DNA of 64,000 nt. It comes from Xenoacremonium recifei. Lineage: Eukaryota > Ascomycota > Sordariomycetes > Hypocreales > Nectriaceae. Numbering within the stretch: the first letter of the stretch is position 1; each line of letters opens with the position of its first letter. The translations under genes and the position numbers were made by a program. The notes under the pieces were generated by a model. It made no database searches. It worked only from the letters and a program-made list of their open reading frames with translations, and was not told the origin of the DNA. Positions 12,289 to 22,810 of the stretch are shown one piece after another. The stretch spans positions 744,001 through 808,000 of the forward strand of contig WOFQ01000002.1 of NCBI GenBank assembly GCA_012184525.1. Reading direction: 5' to 3'.

Positions 12289-13577
12289 GTCTCGATCTGG
12301 TCTTGTCTTACATCATGACACTGTCTGCAATACTGTGTAAGGTCTTTGCTTCATACATCAAAGGTCTCATTGTCCATGTTCCACTATTTCCTTTTTCTAC
12401 CCATTTCCTTATCATCTTCATTTCTGGTCGTTCTGGTGTACAAATATGTCTTTCATGTAAAGGCTCGGCTGGAAAATCAAAAGAACGTTGTGTACACCAT
12501 GGACGGTCCCAACGGAGGGCGGTATCACTTTGGGGGTTTTGTTACACATTCATGTCTGTCGTTATGGCGTTACACCATTGGTCATGTTATAATTCTTGAC
12601 GCCGTGTCCATTAGAGGCGTTTGCATATCAGCATTTTGAATCTGGGGGATTTCAAAACATTGGGTCTTTTTTCCCCTTCTTTGGGTTGGACTGGAGGGAG
12701 CAGAGATTTGCCCACAGGGGCACGGAGGACGCAACTCGATGCTCCTCGCAAGGATTTGGGTTTGTCTTGATGAGTGATGGATTACGATGTTCTTTTAGAG
12801 ACCAGGAACGAGCTACCATCATGGGAGCTTGTATCTACGTTGTCAAGTGAAAATTAGCCAGCAGAGGAGCTAAACTTCAATCAAGAAAAAGAAAATCAAC
12901 CCGAATTAAAAACAAGATCGTCTTGTGATTCCCATTGTGCTATCTATGCAGCGCCTGTGCATATACATGTGGTGTTGTAGTCCATCTGAAAATGTCCATT
13001 CGGCCTCGAAAAGGGGCAACAAGGGGCTAGCCAGTAACACCCTTCGGTCTTGAATTTTTGTCAAAGCGAACCTGTCTCGAATATGCAGTAGTCCCAAAAA
13101 CACAAGTCTTCTATCTGTGCAGTAGCCCACGAGGGCCGCTCGCAAATGCCGTAACCGTTCCAAGTACAATGCCGCATGTGCGCCTCTAAGGTTGAAGATG
13201 AAGCCCGCCGCCCGAAAACCCAGACCCAGAGAAAACTAGCAACCTAATCTTTTGTTTTGAAAATATCAGCACTCGACACCCCAATTCGCGACCGAAAACA
13301 CAAACAGAATCCTCCATGCGGCAGAAACGAATAAATCCAAAGGAAAATCAAAGGGGAAGAAGGACAACCTGCGGGCTTTCAGAGGTGCGCGCTCCGTGGA
13401 TGTTGAAGTTGCCTTGGTACCCTGGACCGTCCGTTTGAAATCAAATTCAAATCAAAGATAGAAGGTGGTAATGACTGAATGAAGGAAATGAAAAAAAGAA
13501 AGAAAAAAGCAAAGGAGTGTTAATGAGGGGAGAAAAGACGCTGCAATCCTTACGTACTTCCAATCTTTGAGAGTCTC
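12289..13577. other. Convergent intergenic region
   Basis: This 1.3 kb lies between two converging gene ends (12288 plus, 13578 minus) and should hold two 3' UTRs and terminators. A/T-rich stretches near 12880-12910 and 13440-13515 (many AAA runs) are suitable for polyadenylation. Two overlapping frames of about 97 codons (12303-12639) show no family features and are taken as 3' UTR. Confidence 0.5.
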
Positions 13578-15719
13578 TCACTTTTCGTCCTGCTCGTCTG
13601 CCTGATGCTGTTGCTCATCATCCATATTGATATTGAAATCGATCGGCGTCCCCAGCCCAGCAGGCGACGCCTCGCCCGAAACAGACCCCTTGAGGCGCTG
13701 CAAGTTGCCCAGCAGCTCGTTTTTCTCGTGCTCAAGCTGATCGCGCTCCCGCTCCAGCGACTGGATATGCTTGCGCGCCATCTCGAGCACCTCACCCTTG
13801 CTGACCCGCCGGTCCCCGAAGTCCTGCGGGCCGGTCTCGCTCTCATCGCCTTCGCCTGCGCGCAGCGTCTCGGGCAGTGAACTGAGGAGCGATTCGAATT
13901 GCGCGTTGAGGCGGTTGCGGTACTGCTTCTCGACGAGGTTGTGCGAGGCGCGCGTGCGTCGCTCCTCGGGGGTGTCGTTGGGCTTGCTGTGGCTGTTCTT
14001 GGAGGTTCGCGAGGCGCTGCGCAGCTTGCTGGGTCGGCTGGATGAGGTGGAGGTTGAGGCGATGGAGGCGGATTTCGAGGTGATGCTCGCGCGGCTGTTC
14101 TGCGAGATGGAGCTGGGGCTTGTTGGCTCAGTCGATGGACCTGCTGGGCTTTCGCCGGTTTGACGGGCTGTTCGCTTGGATCTCCGCGGTCTTGATTTTT
14201 GCTTTCCGCGCGAAGCTGCTGTGGCTGTTTCCTCGTCGTTTTGCGCATCCTCAGGATCTACCCAGGGGTTGTTTGATATTGGTGGCGCGCCCGCGGGCGT
14301 GGTGCCAGTCGGAGTGCTGCTCTCATGGCCACCACCACCCCCATCGTCCCAGGGCACTCCAAACGGATAGTGGCTGGACGATGCGTGGTGGATGTTTGTC
14401 GGGGAAACCAAGTCGGAGCCGTAGGAGAGCGCGGGATCGGTTGGGTGATGCTGGGGCATGTGCGAGAGTATCGGGCTGTGCTGCGGCACGTCGAAATGGA
14501 ACTGGCCATGATGACTTAGAGACAGATTTGGCACCTGCGGGTGCTGCTGGGCGCCGTACAGCGTCCAGTCGATGGGGACATGGCTGAGAGAAGTGGTGGG
14601 CAGCGGCGGGCGCGCAAAGTAGGAGGCGGTCGCGGGCGCGCTGTGGCCGTGTAAGTCGAATTGGGCGTGGTGTTGCTGGTGTTGCTGGTGCGAGACACGT
14701 GACGCGCCCGGGAGTTGCTGGTGATCGCCAAAAGCCGTGGTGGCCGTGATCGAGGCAGGCGCGCCCGGCGCCGGGATGTTGCGGGGACTCGCACCTGCCG
14801 AGCCCGCCGGCGCCAGCGGGCCCTCCAGATCGAGTTCGAGCCGTCGCTCGCTGCTGGTTCGATTCGGCGCGGAAATGGGCTGTTGCGCCCGGTCTTCGAA
14901 GTCTAGATGCCCGGATGGCGTCGTTGCCATCATCTGCTCATTCGCAAAAAAGTTAACCTCGCATTCTCAGAACTCAACATTTGCCGGCCACTCTGCGATC
15001 GAGCCGCATTTTCTGTCCTTCCCACCATCGGAATCTCTCTCTCTTTTTCTTTTCTCTTCATTTCGCATGCGATCACCGTCGACTGCGCCCTGCCTGCTCC
15101 TGTGTCACCACAACTCTGGTAAGAGAATCTGGCCACGCATCGGCGGGCAGAGAGATAAAAAAAGAGAGATCCAATTCGGGAATGATGAGATCAACGGACG
15201 ACGCCCGGGATTCAGCTCGCAGCGCATCCTTGACCAGCTGGCGATTGATCCGATCGATCATTCAAGGCTCATGACTCGACGCCCACGTCGCCGCGCCGCA
15301 CCGCACCACTTGGTCAATGCCCTGATGTCTCGGACAGCAGCATCCCATTCTCTGTCATCCCGTCTCCCGCCTTACCGGGAGCGGCTGCGGCTGCGACTGC
15401 AACTGCAACTGCGGGACGGCGAGAGCCACCACGCACGAGCGAGAAACGTGCGGTGGCGGCGGATCGAAGCATGCTCGAACGAACCATGATGAATCCACAG
15501 CGGCAAGGCGGGCTCATCAGGCTCAATCCGGCAGCCTCCAGCAGGCCCAGCAGGCTCTAGCAGACTCGACTAGCAGCCCTGCGCCGGTCGACTCGATTCG
15601 CCTCTCCACTTCTCCGGCGCTTGCAGACAAACAAAGGAAAACCATCACCAAAAGCTTACCTCGGTGTCGTCGATGAGGAAGTCGTATAGCGACGCATCCT
15701 CGTGGTGTTCCCCCGCCAT
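13578..15719 (-). CDS. bHLH transcription factor (SREBP-type basic region)
   Basis: Exon 1 is 15719-15660 (20 codons, MAGEHHEDASLYDFLIDDTE, then a GTAAGC donor). A 726-bp intron follows, and exon 2 is 14933-13578 (acceptor GAGCAG); both join in phase 0, giving 471 aa. The bHLH lies near residues 343-420. Its basic region reads HNLVEKQYRNRLN with Tyr358 where most bHLH proteins have Arg, the hallmark of the SREBP class. Helix 1 is FESLLSSLPETL; after a loop of about 20 residues, helix 2 starts RRVSKGEVLEMARKHI and continues into a Glu/Leu-rich zipper-like segment. Upstream is a His/Gln/Pro-rich activator-like region and a basic Ser-rich stretch. There are no membrane spans, so it is not a membrane-tethered SREBP. 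It may belong to the fungal DevR-like group; that is from memory and unchecked. Confidence 0.85.
14934..15659 (-). other. 726-bp first intron of the bHLH gene
   Basis: The donor GTAAGC lies right after the exon 1 Glu codon and the acceptor AG right before ATGATG of exon 2; GTTAAC about 20 bases upstream of the acceptor can act as branch site. Most introns in this window are 48-118 bp, so this one is roughly ten times longer. It contains CT-rich runs and a GCTGCGGCTGCGACTGC-like imperfect repeat near 15380-15415. Without the upstream exon the protein would still have a start (the double ATG at 14933), so either start could be used. Confidence 0.7.
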
Positions 15720-16570
15720 GGTGGTCGGGTCGAGGGAAGGGGTGTGGTGTTCGTCTTGTCGTGGATTTGCCTGGACGTCTTGCTGGCCCCAGGTCAGGTA
15801 GGTTGCCCCTCGGCGTGGCCCGGGATGCCTGAGGTCGAATCGAGGGCGGTATATATCTGTGAGGGCCTCGCGCCTAAGCCGGAATCGACAAGGCTGCGGG
15901 ATGTGAGTGAGGGCCGATCGAGGCCCCGGTCTCGAGTGAGAGCCAGCGGCGAACGGCAAGAAAAAGAAGCTGATGGTCAAGATTGACGTCGATAGACCGT
16001 CAATAATGGCTTGGTCCAACGGTATGCCCGGAGACGGCCCCCTCAGGATTTCCCGTGCACCGCGGCCCCGGGAGCGGGTTTGCTTATACCTCAGCCCAAG
16101 CCCGAGATTCGACGTCACCGGAAGCTGCTGGTCGTTTCCCAAACGTCGTCAAGTCAACGCCACCGACCGACCGGGCAGAGCCGCACCTAGACCTGACCCT
16201 TACCAGCCCGAGCCCGGCTCTGCTCTCTATGGCCACTCGCTGCCGCTGCTGCTGCTCCCCCGGGGCTGAGTCGGCACAGTCTGGTGCCTTTGTGAGAGTG
16301 TCACCCCACTGAAGAAATTTCGCAGCCACGAGACAGAGTCAAGTGACCTGGCTCGATACTGTTCTGTTCCTATTGTCGTTGCCGGTCCCCAGTTGTTTCT
16401 TAGTGATGTTGTTGTCGTCGTTGCTCCTAGTTCGTGCTCGAGCCTCGCTGATTGATGCTGCTGCTGTTGTCAATGCCGGCCGCGCTGCTGCTGTTGTTGT
16501 TTGTGTCCGACGTCAGGGCGCATGCTGGGTAGGGTGACTTGGGATGATCCGGCACACACACCTACTACTG

Positions 16571-16586
16571 CTTGCTTGCTTGCTTG
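16571..16586. repeat. Microsatellite (CTTG)4
   Basis: Four perfect CTTG copies in the desert upstream of the bHLH gene, followed by the imperfect copies CCTC and CTAC. Confidence 0.9.
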
Positions 16587-17043
16587 CCTCCTACTATGCC
16601 ACCACCCCCGGCAAAGGCTTTTACTTGCCTTGCCTGCCTTAGCCTCACCGGCTCTGATGCTCTCTCCCCCCTTCGCCTTGTCTTGTTTTGTCCCGTCTTG
16701 TCACCGTGCTTCCCTGGTTGTTAGAGTCTTGTCCTCTTGGCCCCCCCTCTTCCCTCTGGTCTGGTCCCTCGTCTCCTCCTTTATCTAAGCCCGTGGTCGG
16801 TTGAGTAATTGAGTGACCGGGCGGGGGTTGCTGTCCGAGGCGGTCACGAGAACAACCAATGTCGAGCCACGGCCGGGGCAGAGTGGCTCGACACAGCTGA
16901 GTCCCGAGTGACCGTTGCTCGTGTGGTGCTGGGCCTGTGGTGGCCGCTCGCCTGAAAGCGAGGCAGATGTCGGATGTCGTGGACTGTCAGTCAGTGTGGA
17001 CGTCCGCTGCCGTGCCGTGGGCTCCCCGTCTGCCTTATGTTAT

Positions 17044-17044
<1 letters not shown>

Positions 17045-17072
<28 letters not shown>
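17045..17072. repeat. Microsatellite (CTGG)7
   Basis: Seven perfect CTGG copies ending in CTGC. It is the longest tetranucleotide repeat in the window and is likely to vary in length between strains. Confidence 0.95.
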
Positions 17073-17075
<3 letters not shown>

Positions 17076-17544
17076 CAGGACCGACCGTTAGGGCTGCTGC
17101 GCTTGTTCGGGTTCGGGGCCAAGCGAGAGAGAGGGGACATGGATGGGACAAGGTCATGTATTGTCCGCTTTCCCACGTGAAGGACGGTGCCTCAACGGGA
17201 CTGGGTTGGCACACACACTACTCTCCCTCCCCCTCCCTTCCCCTCTGGCAACCAACCTACCTTACAAACTGGGACGCTGGCATCCGGCCCATTGGCTATT
17301 GGCCATTGACGAGTCGAGCTTCCCGCTTTGAACTGACAGGTAACAGAAAGACCAAGGGTGGGTTCGAGCTGACGCCTCCCCTCAGTTGTCCATGGACCAA
17401 CCCAACCTCGTTCTTGTCTGGCCCAATTGCAACTGCAGCATGAGAGACTTCGGCATGGACTGGCTGGCTGGCCGGCTGGAGACCAGGACCCCCGCCCTTA
17501 CCGCCTGGAGTCAGGACTCACTACTCGCCCGCAACTGGGCAAAG

Positions 17545-17562
17545 GCGAGCGAGCGAGCGAGC
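17545..17562. repeat. Microsatellite (GCGA)4.5
   Basis: Four and a half perfect GCGA copies. It is followed within 60 bases by a short direct repeat of TTCAGCA (about 17600-17618). Confidence 0.9.
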
Positions 17563-17630
17563 TGCAAGCTGCAAGACCCGGGGAGGGGGCCAGCCTCCAT
17601 TCAGCATTCAGCATTCAGAACGGTGGACAA

Positions 17631-17642
17631 GGGGGGGGGGGG
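17631..17642. repeat. Poly-G run (12 G)
   Basis: Twelve consecutive G bases, a candidate site for slippage or sequencing length error. Confidence 0.9.
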
Positions 17643-18890
17643 TAGGCCGTAACGTATCCGAGCTGCTCCTCAAGGCTCTGGCCCCTCTCCCCTCGCAATG
17701 ATCGGCCTCGAGGGACATGGGGGCCGGTGGTGCAGCTGCAGTGTCGACTAGTCACCTAGGCTCCATTGGTATGCTTTCGCCCGAGCCCTATGTGGTTCCC
17801 GGCTCACATGTAGGTCAACCGGTAAGTCCAGTAGTTGGGTAGGTCGGTGCTCGAGAAACGTATAAATGCCCTCCTCCACTTGGGCTTGTTCGGCCTGTGC
17901 CTGTGGCTGGCCAAGACTGTTTGGAGCAGCTCACATCTCACGCGATCTCTCATCTCATTCCTTCGGCAGCAGCCCGCCGCCCAGGCTCCGTTCCGTTTGC
18001 CTCCAGCCGTTTCGAGGATCCCGGCAATAGTCAAATTTCACCACTGTTAGTTATGGCTGTTCGGAACGGGGTGTGATCCAGGCTGGGCCCCGTCTGTCTA
18101 GCCTGGCCCTCTTTCGACGACTCTCTGACCGTCTAATATCTTGCTGTCTCGCAGTGTTTCTGGTTATGGAGTGAGCGAAGCAGCCGCTCCGCCATGGATC
18201 TCTCTCTGGCTCTTTCCGATTCCCGATGCCCGATGCCCTGGGCGGAACCGTTATCTCGGAGCCGGGCCAAGTCTAGTCTCGCTGTCTAGGGCATGGTATG
18301 GCATGGGCATTTGAAAGAAATGGGACTCGCAGACGAATATAGCTCTTTGTGTCCTTGACGATGGACAGACAGAGCAAGGCAATGAATGCCATGATGACGA
18401 CAGATGGCACCACGCGGCGCTGCTTGCTAAGCGTTCTCTTCTCGGCGCGGCAAACACAACAGCTGAGAAATAGAGTCATGGCGGGCGAGCGAGAGCGAAA
18501 GCGCCAGGCCATGTCTGAGGCGAGCGACACTGAAGCATTTTTCTCGACTCTCGATCATTTCCCAGCCCGCCGGGACCGTTTGCCAGCTCCTGTTTAGTGG
18601 CTCCGGCGCGATGGATCGTCCGTCCAGCGGCGGCGGCACCTGCTGGAAGCCTCAGCACGCAGTGTTGTGAGCGGTGGCATGGTGGTCTGATCCTGTCTTT
18701 TGCAACCGAGGAGCGGGGGCGTGGCTGATGATACGGAGCCCAACCCCGGATCTCTCCCGTCTTGGGACAGAAAGCCCCCCCTGGACTGGAAATAATAGAG
18801 AGCCAGGCAGGCTAAGGATAAAAGACCCGGTCGGTCATTCGTGGGCTGTTGGTTGTGGTGGTGGTGCGGTACCGCCGCCGCTTGCTGCTG

Positions 18891-18906
18891 CTGACTGACT
18901 GACTGA
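18891..18906. repeat. Microsatellite (CTGA)4
   Basis: Four perfect CTGA copies next to a CTGCTGCTG stretch in the same desert. Confidence 0.9.
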
Positions 18907-20010
18907 AGCCGTCCCGGCACCGACTAGACTCTTCCACCGTTATTGCAATTGCCCATGCTGCCGTTCGTTGGTTTGGCGCACGCACGACATGGGAAAGGGG
19001 AAAACGCCGTGGTCGTCCTGCGGCTTAGCTCGCTGACTCTGACTTAGCTGCTCCTCCCCCCCTCCCTCGTCCGCTTCGGTCTGGGTTTCTCATTATGTTA
19101 TGATACTATCATATCATCCATTCCCTCTGCCGCCTGCCTGGTCTCTCTGCCCCCCCTTATCTCAGCTTGAGTCGACGCAATAATCCTGGCATTGCTGGCC
19201 GGGGGGTGCATGAAGCAAGATAAAAACGGGCTCGAGTCAAAATGCCCTTTTTTTTGCTGGTCCGGACGGCGTGCGTGCCGCTCATTCATTCAACTTACAT
19301 GGCTGGCCCCGTTGTCGCAACGGCCGGGGTCACAGCAGAGCAGAGCCAGAAACCGGATGTGCCGAGGTGAAAGGATGGATGAAGTGAATGCTGGACGGAC
19401 GGGACGCAACGCATGGGTGGGCTCGCAAGCCACCCGGACAGCGTTACGGACGGCTGTTGCGGCGGCGGCGGCGTTATTGCGATTATGTGCGGATGATGAT
19501 GATGTTGTTGTTGCTGCTGGCCAGTGTTCTCCGGACGGGGACGATCATCGCTAGGTAGTTAGTTCGGCGCACGGGGCGGCAGCAACACACGAATGGAAAC
19601 GGGGATGCCCTCAGAAGCCCCTGGACGGCGGGCCGGGGAGAGGCAACGGGCGAACAGGCCGAGAGGAGGGGGCGAAGGAGGTATCGTGATGCAGAGATTT
19701 CGCAGTGTTTTGGCTTGTAGTATTTGGCTTGTTTGCGGGCGGTGCTGCTGTAACTACTGCTGCTACTATTGCTCTTCACTGATACTGATACATACATACA
19801 TGCACACATCCAGACATTTGTTGACCCGTCCCGTCTTTCCATCCTGAACGCCGTTGGTTTCTCCTCGCCCTCGCATCTACCAAGTAATTACCCACCGACA
19901 CACCTCCCAGAGCCTTCGCCTCCTGGCCCTGAGTTCGCCCCCTTCCGAGTATGTCACCTCTTGTGACGTGATCCTCCGCCGCGAGGCCTTTGTTTGCCGG
20001 ACGAAGCCAC

Positions 20011-21980
20011 CTAGGCTGTCTTCTTCTTCTTCTTCGGCCGCTCCTCTTCCTCCTCAGCGTCGTCGTCGTCCATCTCCGCGTCCTCGTCATCGTCATCGAC
20101 ACCGCTTTCGTCGCTTCCCGATCCCGAGCTCTCGTGAGCACTGTCAAACTCCTCGGCGACGTCGCTGTCGCTGTCCGCCTGGAAGTCCTCGTCGACACTC
20201 TCCTCGTCTTCGTCGGCCGAGCCACGGTCTGCCTTAGCGCCGATGACCTCGTCCTCCGAGTCGTCCATGTCCTGCTCGCGCAGGGCCGAGGCCAACAGCT
20301 TGGCGTCCTCGTCGATCTCGTTCTTGACACGTAAGCCCTTAAGCTTGAAGAAACTCTCCAGCGCCTTGAGGTCCTCGCGGTTGATGTTGCTGAACTGCGA
20401 CGAGCCGGCGCCGTTCTTCATGACGACAGTGATGTCGAACGTCGAGAGGGCCGAGACGGCGCCGCCGACACGGGAGAAGGTGACGGATTGGGTCTGCTCG
20501 TATGCTATGTAGGTGGCCGGCTTGGGCACAAACATGAAGGCCTTCTCTAAGCAGTAGAGGAAACCCTCGCTGGCCTTGATGGAACATTTGATACCGTACT
20601 GGTTGCGGTGTCTAAAGAAATACGTCAGACCCGATTAGAATAAAGACCAAAGTATGGAAAGGGAGACGTACGTGATAAAGTCCTTCGCCGGCGACGAAAT
20701 CTTCTTGTTACCCAAGCCCCTGAAGATCTTGGCAACGACGTGGTGCAAAGGTTCTTCGTAATGCGGCTCCAACTTGTCTTGGTATTTGCTCTTAAGCTCG
20801 TCCTCGTTAAGGTTCAGGTCTATCGTCACCTCTTCGTCCTTCTTGAACTGCATGACAACGAAGGGGTAACGTGTCTGACCCTGCCGCAAGGGGGGGTCGA
20901 GACCTATACAGAGCATACAATGCATTTCGTCGGGCTTGGGAAGGACCATGAACTTTTTGATGGCCTCGTACTGGATCTTGTAGTCGTAGGTCTTGCCACG
21001 AAGGCGGAAAGACGCCTCGTACATGTCAATATCGAAACGTCCTCTGCGACAGGAGTTAGTATAAAGTACATAAAGATATCGCCGAACTAAAGGCATGGGG
21101 CAGAAAAAGCAGAATTTCGGAACGAAAGTTAGAAATAGGGGACAGGGGGGTTAGAACGAACCTGGGGGTGAGATGCAAGACATCCAGAAATGTGGCGATA
21201 GTATCACCAGCAGTCTCGCCGATGTCTGCTTTCTCGATCAGAGTCTCATAGAAGAGAGTAGCGGCGTTCTTTTCCTCCTCTCCGCCGTCGCTAGCGGCGT
21301 CTTCGCCTTCGGTCTCCTTCTTGGTTGTGGTGCCGGGGATGTAGAACCGCATCTCGACAAGCTGGTCACGACCAGCTCCAGCCTTCTTTCCCTTGCCGCG
21401 CGCGCCGCCCAGATGGCCGTTGGTGCCGGTGTCGTGCGCATCCTGCGGCAATGACATTTCCACAGAGACCTCGTTGCGGCCAGCCAAGTTTGTGTTGGCG
21501 ATTTCCGAGTATGCGAGCTCAAAGGCTGGCCGATTTTGCACATTGAAAGTGAGCTCGGCCTTTGAGAATTCAGCCTTGCCCCAATTCCACCCGCGCAGAG
21601 CGTGCTCCTTGTTCTCGAGGACCGTGCTATACCAGTTCTTGAAGACCTTGGAAAGCCTGTCGTAGTCCTCCTGCTGGAATCCGTCGAGCTGGATGATGGC
21701 CGAATTGGCGCGCTGCATAATCTTGATCTCATAGCCCTTCGCGGCGCGACTCCAGTGGGCTGCGGCGATGTTGCTGTGGTCGAGGGTGAAGGTATCGCCG
21801 CCGCCGGCGGGCTTCCAGCCGAAGCCGTTCTCTGCGAATCGACATTTCCCGTTCTCCTTGGAGAGGTCGAGGTAGATGTTGTCAAAGCTCTCGCTGCGCG
21901 GTAGAAAGAAGCATCACAGTCAGCTTGGGAATGGATATAGAGGGGGGGTTTGGGGTGAATTGGACATACATAGCCGTCAT
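20011..21980 (-). CDS. POB3: FACT complex subunit POB3
   Basis: Four exons (21980-21970, 21893-21162, 21043-20672, 20611-20011) give 571 aa. Exon 1 is only 11 nt, and splicing yields MTAIESFDNIYLDLSK, the conserved POB3/SSRP1 start. The other joins produce HLTPRGRFDIDMYEASFRL and DFITHRNQYGIKC, both conserved family segments. The N-terminal dimerisation and PH-like region is followed by a middle double-PH (Rtt106-like) region with FMFVPKPATYIAYEQ and VGGAVSALSTFDI. A strongly acidic tail from about residue 480 ends in a short Lys cluster (RPKKKKKTA). As expected for fungal POB3, and unlike animal SSRP1, there is no HMG box. With Spt16 it forms FACT, which handles H2A-H2B during transcription and replication. 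It is divergent from ATG15. Confidence 0.96.
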
Positions 21981-22810
21981 TTTGAAGCCGGGAGCTGCTG
22001 CAGAACTGGAGAGATGACAGCGCCGACGTTGTCAGCCGATGGCAGCAGGCGAATGCGATTCTCCTCTCGCTTTTGGGGTGTGGTCCTGGCGAAAATAGAG
22101 GCCGAGGATGCCCTTGGTGAATGCGGGAGAGGTTGCCTATGGCGAATGCTTAATGGAGATCAGGTCAAATTTGAGTCGAGGCTTGAGAGCTCTCGCGGGT
22201 TTACGCGCCCGAGACGCGCCGCCACTTCCCAGCCAATTTACAGGGGCAGGAGCCTCCCTCCATGGGGCTCATGCCGCTGTGGCTTATCCGTACTTTAGGC
22301 GGCTGTGGGCGGCTGCGTGTCCTCCAGCTTACTCAATAGGCGGCTACAGGGGTGGCGGCTGCGCTGTAGGTACGTACCTTTAATGGCTGCAGTGGAGTGG
22401 TCGCCCAACACAACGCAGCTAGGGGGTCACATGCCTCCAGCGCCAAGCACCACAGGTACTCGCTGCGATCCGGTGGGTCTTCTCACTAGCAGATGGAAGT
22501 ACTTATACACACAGAACCAGCACAGGACTAGCTTACACCTATTGATTTATACCTGCGCTCTGTTAGTCGCCATCTTTCGAGCTCACCCCCAATGACTTCG
22601 GAATCGGGCTTGTCTGTCTCCACTGTCCGCAGCGCCCGCGTGCCGGATATGACAACATCGTTGAGCATCGATAACGCCCCTCTGCCTTCGCTTCCATCTC
22701 TCTTCCTTTCCCTCTTTTCTATAATCTCTGAACCTCTCGGCAAGCACCACCTGCCCCATTCACTTCTCGTTGGGCTCGTATCTCAGCCACCTTGTATGGT
22801 ATAACTCACG
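21981..22810. promoter_or_regulatory. Divergent promoter region between POB3 and ATG15
   Basis: An 830-bp region separating divergent starts. The ATG15 side (22570-22810) is C/T-rich, as expected of a fungal 5' leader, and contains an upstream open frame listed separately. Confidence 0.5.
22592..22804 (+). promoter_or_regulatory. Possible uORF upstream of ATG15
   Basis: An ATG at 22592 opens a 70-codon frame that stops at 22802-22804, only 6 nt before the ATG15 start codon. If the transcript starts upstream of 22592, this frame would be met first by scanning ribosomes and could lower translation of the lipase. No domain is visible in its product (MTSESGLSV...). Confidence 0.35.

Larger units (their letters stand above)
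15720..20010. other. 4.3 kb desert upstream of the bHLH gene
   Basis: This region lies between the bHLH start and the 3' end of the POB3 gene. No frame has a recognisable domain. It is full of short tandem repeats (listed separately), homopolymer runs and C/T-rich tracts. Two inverted CCAAT boxes sit close together at 17291-17295 and 17298-17302. The part next to 20010 must contain the 3' UTR of POB3; the rest most likely belongs to the bHLH promoter and leader. Confidence 0.5.
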
